Positions 32,704 through 41,551 of a stretch of 64,000 bases of DNA are shown one piece after another. The notes under the pieces were generated by a model, which had not been told where the DNA came from, made no database searches, and was given only the letters and a program-made list of their open reading frames with translations. The DNA comes from Streptomyces sp. L-9-10. Lineage in GTDB: Bacteria; Actinomycetota; Actinomycetes; Streptomycetales; Streptomycetaceae. Numbering within the stretch: the stretch's first letter is position 1; each line of letters starts with the position of its first letter. Where the stretch lies: contig NZ_PHRF01000095.1 in the NCBI RefSeq assembly GCF_004151105.1, positions 434,001 to 498,000 of the forward strand, given 5' to 3'. The position numbers and the translations under genes were made by a program.

Positions 32704-33414
32704 GTGAACTCCGCAACCCTTCCGACCCGAGTCGTGCTGCTCACGGGCCCCTCCGGCTCGGGAAAATCGTCCCTCGCCGCCCGCACCGGTCTGCCCGTGC
32801 TGCGCCTGGACGACTTCTACAAAGAGGGCGACGACCCCACGCTGCCGCTGGTGGCGGGCAGTTCGGACATCGACTGGGACTCGGTGCGGTCCTGGGACGC
32901 GGACGCCGCGGTCGCGGCGGTCGCGGAGCTGTGCCGTACGGGACGTACGACCGTTCCCGTCTACTCGATCGCGACCAGTTCGCGCGTGGACTCCGAAGCC
33001 CTCGACATCCGGCGCACGCCGGTGTTCCTCGCGGAGGGCATCTTCGCCGCCGATATCGTCGCGCGCTGTCAGGAGCTGGGCGTGCTGGCGGACGCGCTCT
33101 GTCTGCGCGGCCGTCCGTCGACGACGTTCCGGCGGCGGCTGATGCGGGACCTGCGCGAAGGGCGGAAGTCGGTGACGTTCCTGCTGCGGCGCGGCTGGCG
33201 GCTGATGCGGGCGGAGCGCGCGATCGTGGGGCGGCAGACGGCGCTGGGCGCGTACCCGTGCGCGAAGGCGGAGGCGCTGGGCCGGATCGCGGCGGCGGCG
33301 GCCGGGCAATGCGTCAGGCCGCGTACCGGGAAGGCCGCGCGCGTCACAAGGTCCGCGCACACCGAAAGGTCCGCGCACACCGAATCGTCACCGACCGCGA
33401 CCAGCCACCCGTAG
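32704..33414 (+). CDS. udk: Uridine kinase-like P-loop phosphotransferase
   Basis: Probably phosphorylates uridine and cytidine to UMP and CMP. Walker A is VVLLTGPSGSGKSSLAART, followed by LRLDDFYKEGDDP as in uridine kinases, then VPVYSIATSSR and VFLAEGIFAAD. GTG 32704 is the start. The last 30 residues (RSAHTERSAHTESSPTATSHP) come from an 18-bp direct repeat and look like an extension caused by repeat growth. It is not preceded by the CTACGCGCGTAG box. Confidence 0.85.
   Translation: MNSATLPTRVVLLTGPSGSGKSSLAARTGLPVLRLDDFYKEGDDPTLPLVAGSSDIDWDSVRSWDADAAVAAVAELCRTGRTTVPVYSIATSSRVDSEALDIRRTPVFLAEGIFAADIVARCQELGVLADALCLRGRPSTTFRRRLMRDLREGRKSVTFLLRRGWRLMRAERAIVGRQTALGAYPCAKAEALGRIAAAAAGQCVRPRTGKAARVTRSAHTERSAHTESSPTATSHP
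33348..33383. repeat. 18-bp direct repeat inside the end of udk
   Basis: AAGGTCCGCGCACACCGA occurs twice in tandem and encodes the RSAHTE duplication at the C-terminus. Confidence 0.9.
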
Positions 33415-33456
33415 GTCACCGCCAGCGCCACCGCGCGCACTCTCACACGCGCACAT

Positions 33457-33503
33457 GGAAGCGGGACCGCACGAGCCCCCCAGGCCCGTGCGATCCCGCT
33501 TCC
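33457..33503. terminator. Bidirectional hairpin between udk and sigQ
   Basis: GGAAGCGGGACCGCACG at 33457-33473 pairs with CGTGCGATCCCGCTTCC at 33487-33503 with one mismatch. The genes converge here. An 11-bp tandem TTCCCCCGTAC (three copies, 33647-33679) follows before the sigQ end. Confidence 0.75.
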
Positions 33504-33693
33504 TGTCCCGTGTCCCCCCGGGTATCCCCCGTGATCCCTCGGCGGTCCGGGGAACCCCCCAGCCCCCGGTACGCCCCCCTGCTTCCCCTGTTTCCCTGTT
33601 TCCAGGTGTGCTCCCGCCGCCTCCCCCGAGACGGCGGGTCCTGCTTTCCCCCGTACTTCCCCCGTACTTCCCCCGTGCTTCCCCCCACAGCCT

Positions 33694-34491
33694 TCAGGCG
33701 ACGAGCTCCCCGAAGGACTCTTCCTCGTCACGGCCGAAGCTGAGGTCCTCGTCCTCGCGCAGCCGACGGAGCGACCGCCAGATGCTCGACTTCACCGTGC
33801 CGACACTGATGTCGAGGATCTCCGCGATCTCCGGGTCGGTGCGGCCCTCGTAGTAGCGCAGTACGAGCATCGTGCGCTGGAGTTCCGGCAGGCGGGAGAG
33901 CGCCTGCCAGAGCACCGCGCGCAGTTCCGTACCGCGCATCGCGTCGGTGTCGCCCGCCGTCTCCGGCAGCTCCTCCGTCGGATACTCATTGAGCTTGCGC
34001 CTGCGCCAGGCGCTGATGTGCAGATTGGTCATGGTGCGGCGCAGATAGCCGCCGACCGCGGCCTTGTCGCTGATCCTGTCCCACGCCCGGTAGGTCGAGA
34101 AGAGGGCGCTCTGGAGCAGATCCTCGGCCTCGAACCGGTCGCCGGTCAGGTGGTAGGCCGTCGCGTACAGGGAGGCGCGGCGCTCCTGGACGTACGCGGT
34201 GAACGCCGCTTCGGCGTCCGTCCGCCCCGCCAGGACCGTCCGTTCCCCCGTGGCCTCCCCGTACGCGGCCGCCCTGTTACCCCCGTTGCCCGGATTTCCC
34301 CCGTTGCCCGCCCGGTCCGAGCGCTCCGTGCGGTCCGCGTCAACGACCGTCATGTACGACGGCTTGTGCTGACGCCCGGCGCCGCGAACGCACCCCCGCC
34401 CGTTCACGCCGCCGGACTTCTCGCTGCTCCGCGTGACGTCATGAAGACGCGTGACCACTGCGCTTGAGGTCGTTCCGTGCAGTGCGTTCAT
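33694..34491 (-). CDS. sigQ: ECF RNA polymerase sigma factor SigQ
   Basis: A 265-residue ECF sigma factor. Region 2 (about 105-165) has YATAYHLTGDRFEAEDLLQS and FSTYRAWDRI; region 4 (about 190-245) has LRAVLWQALSRLPELQRTML and ISVGTVKSSIWRSLRRLRED. An N-terminal extension of about 90 residues is polar and Gly-rich. It is divergent from afsQ1-afsQ2, and SigQ is known in S. coelicolor to be under AfsQ1 control and to affect antibiotic production and morphology under nitrogen-rich growth. ATG 34491 gives MNALHGTTSSAVVTRLHD. Confidence 0.92.
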   Translation of the reverse strand: MNALHGTTSSAVVTRLHDVTRSSEKSGGVNGRGCVRGAGRQHKPSYMTVVDADRTERSDRAGNGGNPGNGGNRAAAYGEATGERTVLAGRTDAEAAFTAYVQERRASLYATAYHLTGDRFEAEDLLQSALFSTYRAWDRISDKAAVGGYLRRTMTNLHISAWRRRKLNEYPTEELPETAGDTDAMRGTELRAVLWQALSRLPELQRTMLVLRYYEGRTDPEIAEILDISVGTVKSSIWRSLRRLREDEDLSFGRDEEESFGELVA

Positions 34492-34577
34492 CCCGCGCCC
34501 CCCGTCGTTGGAGTCTGGATTTCGTTCCGTGTGCCAATGAGCTTGCCGGGGCAGTTTCATGGCCCTGTCCGCCGTCT

Positions 34578-34593
34578 GTCACAGCCCTGTCAC
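34578..34593. promoter_or_regulatory. AfsQ1 binding site
   Basis: GTCAC-AGCCCT-GTCAC fits exactly the described AfsQ1 consensus GTnAC-n6-GTnAC. It sits between the divergent sigQ and afsQ1 genes, 87 bp from sigQ and 94 bp from afsQ1. Confidence 0.85.
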
Positions 34594-34686
34594 AGGGGAC
34601 TTCGTGGCTTGTGAAACGCGTGGGGAATGAGTGAGGAGCGCACCGGCGGTCGAACTCCGGTCCCCCCATGGGACAGAATGACCTCC

Positions 34687-35364
34687 GTGCCTTTCCTGTT
34701 GCTGATCGAGGACGACGACGCCATCCGCACGGCCCTCGAACTCTCGCTGTCACGCCAGGGCCACCGAGTGGCCACCGCGGCGACGGGAGAGGACGGCCTG
34801 AAACTGCTGCGGGAGCAGCGGCCGGATCTGATCGTGCTGGACGTGATGCTGCCCGGGATCGACGGTTTCGAGGTGTGCCGGCGCATCAGGCGCACCGACC
34901 AGCTGCCGATCATCCTGCTGACCGCGCGCAGCGATGACATCGATGTAGTGGTCGGTCTGGAGTCCGGGGCCGACGACTATGTGGTGAAGCCTGTCCAGGG
35001 ACGGGTGCTCGACGCCCGGATCCGCGCGGTGCTGCGCCGCGGCGAGCGCGAGTCCACGGACTCCGCGACGTTCGGCAGCCTGGTGATCGACCGTTCCGCG
35101 ATGACGGTCACCAAGAACGGCGAGGACCTCCAGCTCACGCCGACCGAGCTGCGGCTGCTGCTCGAACTGAGCCGCCGGCCCGGCCAGGCGCTGTCCCGGC
35201 AGCAGTTGCTGCGGCTGGTGTGGGAGCACGACTACCTCGGTGACTCGCGGCTGGTGGACGCGTGTGTGCAGCGGCTGCGCGCGAAGGTGGAGGACGTGCC
35301 GTCCTCGCCGACCCTGATCCGTACGGTGCGCGGCGTGGGATACCGGCTGGACACGCCTTCGTGA
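34687..35364 (+). CDS. afsQ1: Response regulator AfsQ1 (OmpR/PhoB family)
   Basis: A 225-residue two-component regulator of secondary metabolism and development. The receiver domain has acidic pocket LLLIEDDDAIR, phosphoacceptor Asp in LIVLDVMLPGIDG, LLTARSDD and conserved Lys in DDYVVKPVQGR. The winged helix (about 130-222) has LTPTELRLLLELSRRPGQ and RTVRGVGYRLD. GTG 34687 gives the family length; upstream in-frame starts are not needed. The stop overlaps the afsQ2 start (GTGA). Confidence 0.96.
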   Translation: MPFLLLIEDDDAIRTALELSLSRQGHRVATAATGEDGLKLLREQRPDLIVLDVMLPGIDGFEVCRRIRRTDQLPIILLTARSDDIDVVVGLESGADDYVVKPVQGRVLDARIRAVLRRGERESTDSATFGSLVIDRSAMTVTKNGEDLQLTPTELRLLLELSRRPGQALSRQQLLRLVWEHDYLGDSRLVDACVQRLRAKVEDVPSSPTLIRTVRGVGYRLDTPS

Positions 35365-37085
35365 GTGACGTACCCAGGCGGCACCGGCCGGGCGGCGGCC
35401 CGCCGGAGGACGACGCGCACGGCCCGCGCGGCACGCACGAGGTGTCCGCCGGGCAGGACGTGTACGGCGCGCAGGACATGTACGGCGCGCACCTCGGTGA
35501 GGGCATCGACCCGTACCGGCGCCCGCGCCGCCGCGCGGGCGGTGAGCCGAGGGCCGGTGCGGCGAAGAGGGCGGTTCTGGCGGGGCTCCGCTGGACCAGT
35601 CTGCGGCTGCGGCTCGTGGTCGTCTTCGCGGCCGTCGCGCTGACCGCCGCCGTCTCCGCCTCGGGCATCGCGTACTGGCTCAACCGCGAGGCCGTCCTGA
35701 CCAGGACCCAGGACTCGGCCCTGGAGGACTTCCAGCAGGAGATGCAGAACCGCGCCGCGGAGCTGCCCCTGCGGCCGAGTCAGACGGAGTTGCAGAGCAC
35801 GGCCGTTCTGATGGCGGGCGAGAGCCCCGGTTACAGCGTGCTGCTGATAGGCACGCGCGACGGCGGCAAACCGATCGTGGGCGTCTCCGATCCGGACACC
35901 TTCACGATGGACGACGTACCGAAGTCCCTCCAGGACGCGGTGAACGACAAGCAGAAGCTCACTTCCGGGAACAAGTACCCGTACCACGTCTTCTGGCAGC
36001 GCGTGGAGCGCGGCGGCACGCCCTATCTGGTGGGCGGTACGCGGATCATCGGCGGCGGGCCGACCGGGTATCTGTTCAAGTCGCTCGACCAGGAACGTAC
36101 CGATCTCAACTCGCTCGCCTGGTCACTGGGGATCGCCACGGCACTCGCGCTCGTCGGCTCCGCCCTGCTGGCGCACGCCGCGGCGACGACCGTACTGAAG
36201 CCCGTGCAGCGGCTGGGCGAGGCGGCGCGGCAGCTCGGCGAGGGCAGGTTCGGCACCCGGCTGCGGGTGTCGGGCGGGGACGAACTGGCCGATCTCTCCC
36301 GTACGTTCAACAAGGCGGCGGAGTCGCTCCAGAAGAAGGTCGCGGACATGAGCGCGCGGGAGGAGTCCAGCCGCCGTTTCGTCGCCGACATGTCCCATGA
36401 GCTGCGCACCCCGCTGACCGCGCTGACCGCGGTGACGGAGGTCCTGGAGGAAGAGGCCGACAGCCTCGACCCGATGATCGCGCCCGCCGTGACGCTGGTG
36501 GTGAGCGAGACCCGCAGGCTCAATGTGCTGGTGGAGAATCTGATGGAGGTCACCCGCTTCGACGCGGGTACGGCCCGGCTCGTCCTGGACGATGTCGATG
36601 TCGCCGACCAGGTCACGGCCTGTATCGACGCACGGGCCTGGCTGGACGCGGTGGATCTGGACGCCGAGCGCGGCATCATGGCGCGGCTCGATCCGCGCCG
36701 GCTCGATGTGATCATGGCGAATCTGATCGGCAACGCGCTCAAGCACGGTGGCTCGCCGGTCCGGGTGGCGGTGCGTACGGAGGACGGCTGGCTGGTCATC
36801 GAGGTACGGGACCACGGTCCCGGTATCCCCGAGGACGTCCTGCCGCATGTGTTCGACCGCTTCTACAAGGCGAGCGCCTCCCGGCCGCGCTCCGAGGGCA
36901 GCGGGCTCGGGCTGTCGATCGCCCAGGAGAACGCGCATATCCACGGCGGTGACATCACCGCGGCCAATGTGCCGGACGGCGGCGCGATGTTCGTACTGCG
37001 GCTGCCCCGGGACGACGCGGACGGCACGGAGGCCGCGGAGCGTGACCGCGATCGGGATCCGGGAGAGGAAGGCGACACCCCGTGA
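35361..37085 (+). CDS. afsQ2: Sensor histidine kinase AfsQ2
   Basis: A 574-residue membrane kinase, partner of AfsQ1. A cytosolic N-terminal tail of about 80 residues is rich in charged residues and YGAQDMYGAH repeats. Two transmembrane helices (about 85-108 and 247-270) flank an outside sensor domain. HAMP, then HisKA with FVADMSHELRTPLTAL (phosphorylated His), and HATPase with ANLIGNALKHG, VRDHGPGIPEDVLPHVFDRFY and GSGLGLSIAQENAHIHGG follow. Longer at the N-terminus than I recall for S. coelicolor. The start at GTG 35361 overlaps the afsQ1 stop. Confidence 0.95.
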   Translation: MSDVPRRHRPGGGPPEDDAHGPRGTHEVSAGQDVYGAQDMYGAHLGEGIDPYRRPRRRAGGEPRAGAAKRAVLAGLRWTSLRLRLVVVFAAVALTAAVSASGIAYWLNREAVLTRTQDSALEDFQQEMQNRAAELPLRPSQTELQSTAVLMAGESPGYSVLLIGTRDGGKPIVGVSDPDTFTMDDVPKSLQDAVNDKQKLTSGNKYPYHVFWQRVERGGTPYLVGGTRIIGGGPTGYLFKSLDQERTDLNSLAWSLGIATALALVGSALLAHAAATTVLKPVQRLGEAARQLGEGRFGTRLRVSGGDELADLSRTFNKAAESLQKKVADMSAREESSRRFVADMSHELRTPLTALTAVTEVLEEEADSLDPMIAPAVTLVVSETRRLNVLVENLMEVTRFDAGTARLVLDDVDVADQVTACIDARAWLDAVDLDAERGIMARLDPRRLDVIMANLIGNALKHGGSPVRVAVRTEDGWLVIEVRDHGPGIPEDVLPHVFDRFYKASASRPRSEGSGLGLSIAQENAHIHGGDITAANVPDGGAMFVLRLPRDDADGTEAAERDRDRDPGEEGDTP

Positions 37086-37810
37086 CGCGCTGGGGCGGGA
37101 TGACGGGGAGCGGCACGAGCCGGACGCGGGTGGTGGACGGGACACCGCGAGCGGGCCGGACGCGGCGCGCGGGCCGAGCGCGGCGGGCCGGGGTGGCCGC
37201 CTTCGGGCGGCTCGCGGGTGTGGTCGCGCTCGCCGCGCTCGCCGCCGGGTGCGGCATCAGGACCACCTCGGTACCGGTGGACGCGGGACCCGCGCCCTCC
37301 CGGAAGCCGTGCGAGATCTCCGGGAAGGACGTCATCACCCAGGCGCGGCCGGGCGTTCCCGTGCGGATCTATCTGGTCTGTTCCTCCGGGCTCGCGCCGG
37401 TGGAGCGTGCGGCGCGGATCCAGCAGGGCAGGGGCTCCGACGACCGGGTGCTGATCGCGCAGGGGCTGCTCGACGAGCTTCAGGCCGAGCCGTCCGCCGA
37501 TGAGCGGGAGGCGGGGTTCGGCACGACCGTACGGGGGCCGCTGGTCGTCTCGTCCTCGCGTGCGGGCGACCCCGCCGGGGCGCTGCGGCTCAGCCGTCAG
37601 CCGGAGGATCTGCCCGCGACGGCGCTGGCGCAGATCGTCTGTACGTTCGCGGAGAGCGAGGCGACGGACGGGCAGGTCGTGCTGGGCGGGCCCGGCGACT
37701 ATCCGGCGCGCGCCTATGGCTGCACCCGGGCGACGAAGGCCCAGCCGGACGCGCCGGTGCCGACGCTCGGCCCGGTCTCGACGGCGTCCGCCTCACCGTC
37801 GGGTCACTAG
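37082..37810 (+). CDS. Lipoprotein of the afsQ operon
   Basis: A 242-residue lipoprotein. Lipobox ALAALAAGC (Cys near residue 57) follows an unusually long Arg-rich N-terminus, so the true start might be one of the later GTG codons. GTG 37082 overlaps the afsQ2 stop by 4 bp. The mature protein has four further Cys (KPCEISGKD, YLVCSSGL, IVCTFAESE and YGCTRAT) that could pair. It may modulate AfsQ2 sensing at the membrane (inference from the operon). Confidence 0.85.
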   Translation: MTRWGGMTGSGTSRTRVVDGTPRAGRTRRAGRARRAGVAAFGRLAGVVALAALAAGCGIRTTSVPVDAGPAPSRKPCEISGKDVITQARPGVPVRIYLVCSSGLAPVERAARIQQGRGSDDRVLIAQGLLDELQAEPSADEREAGFGTTVRGPLVVSSSRAGDPAGALRLSRQPEDLPATALAQIVCTFAESEATDGQVVLGGPGDYPARAYGCTRATKAQPDAPVPTLGPVSTASASPSGH

Positions 37811-37925
37811 GGTCTCTCGTCGGCTCGTCGGCTCGTCGCGGGCCGGACGGGTGATACCCGTCTCACGGCGCTCTTCTTCCACCGCGGGCGGAACCGTTCC
37901 CGCCGGCCACCGCGTCTTGGGCTGC

Positions 37926-38549
37926 GTGCGTCAAGGTCCGGGCGGCAGTGCCGTCATCCACTTCCGTATGGCGGGGTTCGCTCTCCTCCTGCTGCATCTG
38001 ATGCTGGTGGGATGGGTGACGCTCCGCCCGTTGGACGTCATGTGGGTGAACGCGGCCAATCTGACGCCCTTCGCGGGTATCAAGGCCGATCTGGCGCTGG
38101 GGCCCGTCCAGGGCGCCCGGCGCATCGGCGAGGGGCTTCTGCTGCTGGCCCCGCTGGGTGTGCTGCTGCCGATGGTCGACGGCCGTCTCTTCGTCTCCGG
38201 GTGGGCCTCGATGGCCCGTACGGTCACGGCGGGCGCGATGATCTCGCTCGGGATCGAGCTGCTCCAGACCGGGGTGCCGGGCCGGGTGGTGGACGTGGAC
38301 GCGCTGCTGCTCAATACGACGGGCGTGGCCCTGGCGCATCTGGTGGTGGTTCCGGCCGGGCGGGCGCGGCTGCGCCGCGCGCGTCGCTCCCGGACGGTCC
38401 CCCGCCGTGTCCCCCGCTTCTCACGTGTCTCCCGCGTCCTCCGCGGGTCGCACCCGGGCGGCCGTGAGAAGGAGTCGGACACCGTCGCGCGGGATGAGGC
38501 GCTTCAGGGAACGACCCCGACGATTCCCAGGGTCGGCATCGCTCCGTAG
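37926..38549 (+). CDS. VanZ-family membrane protein
   Basis: A 207-residue protein with at least four hydrophobic segments and the VanZ-like core: PFAGIKADLALGPVQ, GEGLLLLAPLGVLLPM and SLGIELLQTGVPGRVVDVDA, then LLNTTGVALAHLVV. The arginine-rich 70-residue C-terminus is probably cytoplasmic. The function in streptomycetes is not known; VanZ itself gives teicoplanin tolerance. GTG 37926 is chosen by the family N-terminus; no good ribosome site is visible, so ATG 37968 is possible. Confidence 0.8.
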   Translation: MRQGPGGSAVIHFRMAGFALLLLHLMLVGWVTLRPLDVMWVNAANLTPFAGIKADLALGPVQGARRIGEGLLLLAPLGVLLPMVDGRLFVSGWASMARTVTAGAMISLGIELLQTGVPGRVVDVDALLLNTTGVALAHLVVVPAGRARLRRARRSRTVPRRVPRFSRVSRVLRGSHPGGREKESDTVARDEALQGTTPTIPRVGIAP

Positions 38550-38642
38550 AGCGACGCTCCGGCCCCGGCTCCCGGCGCACCATGGAGACATCGGGGAGCA
38601 CGATGAGAGAGGCTCCCGAACGGTCTCGCGAAGGAGCCCATC

Positions 38643-38843
38643 ATGGCTGGTCTGGTCCGCCCTCGACACGGACGGATGCTCGGTGGAGTGTGCGCGGCGC
38701 TGGCCCAGCGCTTCGGTACGTCCGCGCAGACGATGCGGGTGATCTTCCTCGTCTCGTGTCTGCTGCCCGGTCCGCAGTTCCTGCTCTATCTGGCGCTGTG
38801 GCTGCTGCTGCCGGGTGGGAAGACCTCCACGGCCGCCTGGTAA
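38643..38843 (+). CDS. PspC-domain protein
   Basis: A 66-residue membrane protein: a positively charged start and GRMLGGVCAALAQRFGTSAQ, then VIFLVSCLLPGPQFLLYLAL as one or two helices, the pattern of PspC. The ribosome binding site AAGGAG lies 7 nt before ATG 38643. Probably an envelope-stress membrane protein; no Psp partners are nearby. Confidence 0.9.
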   Translation: MAGLVRPRHGRMLGGVCAALAQRFGTSAQTMRVIFLVSCLLPGPQFLLYLALWLLLPGGKTSTAAW

Positions 38844-38885
38844 CCGACAGCGGACGGCTGACAGCTGACAGGCGCCCGTACACAG

Positions 38886-38929
38886 AGCGGTGGGGCGTAC
38901 ACCCTGATCCGGGTGTACGCCCCACCGCT
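38886..38929. terminator. Bidirectional 19-bp hairpin
   Basis: AGCGGTGGGGCGTACACCC at 38886-38904 is perfectly complementary to 38911-38929 around a 6-nt loop, between the convergent pspC and secreted-protein genes. Confidence 0.85.
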
Positions 38930-38943
38930 GTGTGCGCGCGTGC

Positions 38944-39291
38944 TCAGCCGCCGAGCGGGATCCCGTTGACGGGCAGTCCCTTGCCCAGGCCGTTCACCGG
39001 CAGCCCGCCCACCAGCTGCTGGACGGGGTTGGCCGTCTTCACGGCGTCGATCGCGTACGGCGTGGTCGTCTGGACGGTGGTGAGGGCCAGCCCGGTCGCC
39101 GTCAGCACGTCCGGGAGGGGCGCGGGGAGCTGGCCGACGAGGTCCCCCACCGGCAGCGTCTTGGTGACGAGGTCCAGCGCGGCGCCGGCCTGGGGGGCGG
39201 CGGGCGCGGCGGCGGCGCTGCCCGCGGCGGTGGCGGCGAAGGCGGCACCGAGGGCGACAGTGCCGAGAGTCTTGATGGCGGACTGCTTCAT
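38944..39291 (-). CDS. Small secreted protein, unknown function
   Basis: A 115-residue protein with an N-terminal signal (MKQSAIKTLGTVALGAAFA, cleavage near AAAA-AP, about residue 29). The mature part of about 85 residues has a VGDLVGQLPAPLPDVLTATG stretch and near-repeats LPVNGLGKG and LPVNGIPLGG at the end. No domain is recognised. From memory, similar short secreted proteins lie in this place in other streptomycetes. It is monocistronic, with a purine-rich leader. Confidence 0.8.
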   Translation of the reverse strand: MKQSAIKTLGTVALGAAFAATAAGSAAAAPAAPQAGAALDLVTKTLPVGDLVGQLPAPLPDVLTATGLALTTVQTTTPYAIDAVKTANPVQQLVGGLPVNGLGKGLPVNGIPLGG

Positions 39292-39430
39292 CTGGAATTT
39301 CGTCCTTGCGGAAGGTGAGGCGACGGGAAAAAGAGGGGGAAGGAAGGGAAGGGCAATGGCGAAAATGGGGGGAATTACGAGCGGCTCTCCAAACTAGCCA
39401 GCCGCGCACCCGCCCCGCAAACACCCGACA

Positions 39431-39458
39431 GCGGCCGGGATTCCGTGTTCCCGGCCGC
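39431..39458 (-). terminator. Terminator of add
   Basis: GCGGCCGGGA and TCCCGGCCGC pair perfectly around 8 nt, 38 bp past the add stop. Confidence 0.75.
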
Positions 39459-39495
39459 TTCCCCATCCCGGCGATCTCCGCACCGGCAGCAAGAA

Positions 39496-40629
39496 CTAGC
39501 TGGTCACAGCGGTCTGCCTGAACAGCCATTCGGACTTCAGCTCGGCATATCCGGGCTTGATCACGTCATTGATCATGGCGAGTCGTTCATCGAAAGGAAT
39601 GAATGCTGATTTCATCGCATTGACCGTGAACCACTGCATGTCGTCGAGTGTGTAGTCGAAGGCGTCGACCAGCAGCTCGAATTCACGGCTCATGCTCGTG
39701 CCGCTCATCAGCCGGTTGTCGGTGTTCACCGTCGCCCTGAAGTGCAGCTTGCGGAGCAGCCCGATGGGGTGCTCCGCGATCGAGGCGGCGGCGCCGGTCT
39801 GGAGGTTGGAGCTGGGGCACAGCTCCAGCGGGACGCGCTTGTCGCGTACGTACGCGGCGAGCCGGCCGAGCTTCACCGACGCGTCCTCGGCGACCGCGAT
39901 GTCGTCGATGATGCGCACGCCGTGGCCGAGCCGGTCGGCGCCGCACCACTGGAGCGCCTGCCAGATCGAGGGCAGCCCGAAGGCCTCGCCCGCGTGGATG
40001 GTGAAGTGGTTGTTCTCGCGCTTCAGATACTCGAAGGCGTCGAGGTGACGGGTGGGCGGGAAGCCCGCCTCGGCGCCCGCGATGTCGAAGCCGACGACCC
40101 CCGAGTCGCGGTGGCGGTTGGCGAGTTCGGCGATCTCCAGGGCGCGGGCCGCGTGCCGCATGGCGGTGAGCAGAGCGCCGACGCGGATGCGGTGGCCGTC
40201 GGCCTGCGCACGCCGCTCGCCTTCCCTGAAGCCGTCGTTGACGGCCTCCACGACCTCTTCGAGGGTGAGTCCGCGCTCCAGGTGCTGCTCGGGCGCGTAC
40301 CGCACCTCGGCGTAGACGACGCCGTCCTGCGCCAGGTCCTCCGCGCACTCCGCGGCGACCCGGAAGAGCGCCTCACGGGTCTGCATGACGGCGCAGGTGT
40401 GGGCGAAGGTCTCCAGATAGCGTTCCAGCGAACCGGAGTCGGCGGCCTCGCGGAACCAGAGGCCGAGTTTGTCGGACTCCTGCTCGGGCAGGTTGTCGTA
40501 GCCGGTCTCACGTGCGAGATCGATGATCGTGCCGGGACGGAGTCCGCCGTCCAGGTGGTCATGGAGGAGGGCTTTGGGGGCGCGGCGGATCTGGTCGGCA
40601 CTGGGCGGACGGAAGGTCTGGCTCGTCAT
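39496..40629 (-). CDS. add: Adenosine deaminase
   Basis: Converts (deoxy)adenosine to (deoxy)inosine, feeding the phosphorylase PunA. Zinc ligands and catalytic residues are visible: LLHDHLDGGLRPGTI, FTIHAGEAFG, GADRLGHGVRI and ATVNTDNRLMSG. 377 residues is normal. Its start lies 17 bp from a perfect CTACGCGCGTAG palindrome, so repression at the promoter is likely. It is divergent from an alpha/beta hydrolase gene. Confidence 0.95.
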   Translation of the reverse strand: MTSQTFRPPSADQIRRAPKALLHDHLDGGLRPGTIIDLARETGYDNLPEQESDKLGLWFREAADSGSLERYLETFAHTCAVMQTREALFRVAAECAEDLAQDGVVYAEVRYAPEQHLERGLTLEEVVEAVNDGFREGERRAQADGHRIRVGALLTAMRHAARALEIAELANRHRDSGVVGFDIAGAEAGFPPTRHLDAFEYLKRENNHFTIHAGEAFGLPSIWQALQWCGADRLGHGVRIIDDIAVAEDASVKLGRLAAYVRDKRVPLELCPSSNLQTGAAASIAEHPIGLLRKLHFRATVNTDNRLMSGTSMSREFELLVDAFDYTLDDMQWFTVNAMKSAFIPFDERLAMINDVIKPGYAELKSEWLFRQTAVTS

Positions 40630-40645
40630 CTCCGCACTCTAACGC

Positions 40646-40657
40646 CTACGCGCGTAG
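40646..40657. promoter_or_regulatory. Nucleoside-regulon operator upstream of add
   Basis: CTACGCGCGTAG, perfect palindrome, 17 bp before the add start; a loose GCGTAGGG half-site follows on its right. Confidence 0.75.
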
Positions 40658-40732
40658 AGCGTAGGGGGTCGATATGTAACAGTGACCGGGCGGACGGGTG
40701 GAGTACACCTCTCCTTCTGAGACTGTTCTGCT

Positions 40733-41551
40733 ATGGGACAGCAAGCGGTTCCCGGGCCGGGGGGACGTACGGCAGGCCGGGACGGTTCGGCGCGCGCGCG
40801 TCGCGCGGAGCCACGGGCACGGTTGGGCCGGGCGTTCGGCGCATGTGCCGCGGGGGCGTCGGTGGGGGGCGTGATCCTGGTGCTTCCCGAGGGCGAGCCC
40901 GTATCCGACCGGCGCCCCTCCCCCGTCGCGTACGCGCGGATGCTGCCGCTTCTCCGCCACCTCGCCAGGGCGGGCGCCGCCGAGGGGCTGGTCGCGCACG
41001 CGGTGCACTACGGCGGACGCGGCTGGAACGGCGCGCAGGCGCGGCTGGCCGCGGACACCGAGTGGGCGGCGGACGAGGTCGTGCGGCGCTACGGCGATGT
41101 GCCGGTGTGCCTGGCGGGACATGGGATGGGCGGCCGGGCCGCGCTGCACGCGGCGGGGCACCGAGCCGTCAACTCCGTTCTGGCGATGGCCCCTTGGCTT
41201 CCGGAGGACGACCGGGCCGCCGAGCCGGAGCCGGTACGGCAGCTGGCGGACCGTCAGGTCCTCATCATGCACGGCACCACCGACGCGCGCACCGACCCCG
41301 AGCTGTCCTACCGGCTGGCCGAGCGCGCCAAGAAGGTCAACCGGGACACCTGCCGCTTCGAGGTCCACTCCGACGGGCACGCGCTGCGCCAGCACCACCA
41401 GGAAGTCCTGGCGCTGGCCGCGGACTTCGTACTGGGCGCGCTGCTGCCGCGTACGTACTCCCGGCCGGTCGCGGACGCGCTGGCGGCGCCGCCGCCGCTG
41501 GGTCTGCGGATGCCGCTCGCGGCCGGATTCGGGCGGTCGCTGCGGCGGTGA
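40733..41551 (+). CDS. Alpha/beta hydrolase-fold protein lacking the nucleophilic Ser
   Basis: A 272-residue protein of the alpha/beta hydrolase fold (GVILVLPEGEPVSDRRPSP, WAADEVVRRYGDVPVCLAGH, VLIMHGTTDARTDPELSYRL, EVHSDGHAL). The nucleophile elbow reads LAGHGMGGRAAL where active members have GHSMGG, so Ser is Gly. The charge-relay Asp (GTTDARTD) and His (SDGHAL) remain. It is probably not a classic esterase; a binding or non-hydrolytic role is possible. The first 40 residues are Arg/Ala-rich. Confidence 0.8.
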   Translation: MGQQAVPGPGGRTAGRDGSARARRAEPRARLGRAFGACAAGASVGGVILVLPEGEPVSDRRPSPVAYARMLPLLRHLARAGAAEGLVAHAVHYGGRGWNGAQARLAADTEWAADEVVRRYGDVPVCLAGHGMGGRAALHAAGHRAVNSVLAMAPWLPEDDRAAEPEPVRQLADRQVLIMHGTTDARTDPELSYRLAERAKKVNRDTCRFEVHSDGHALRQHHQEVLALAADFVLGALLPRTYSRPVADALAAPPPLGLRMPLAAGFGRSLRR

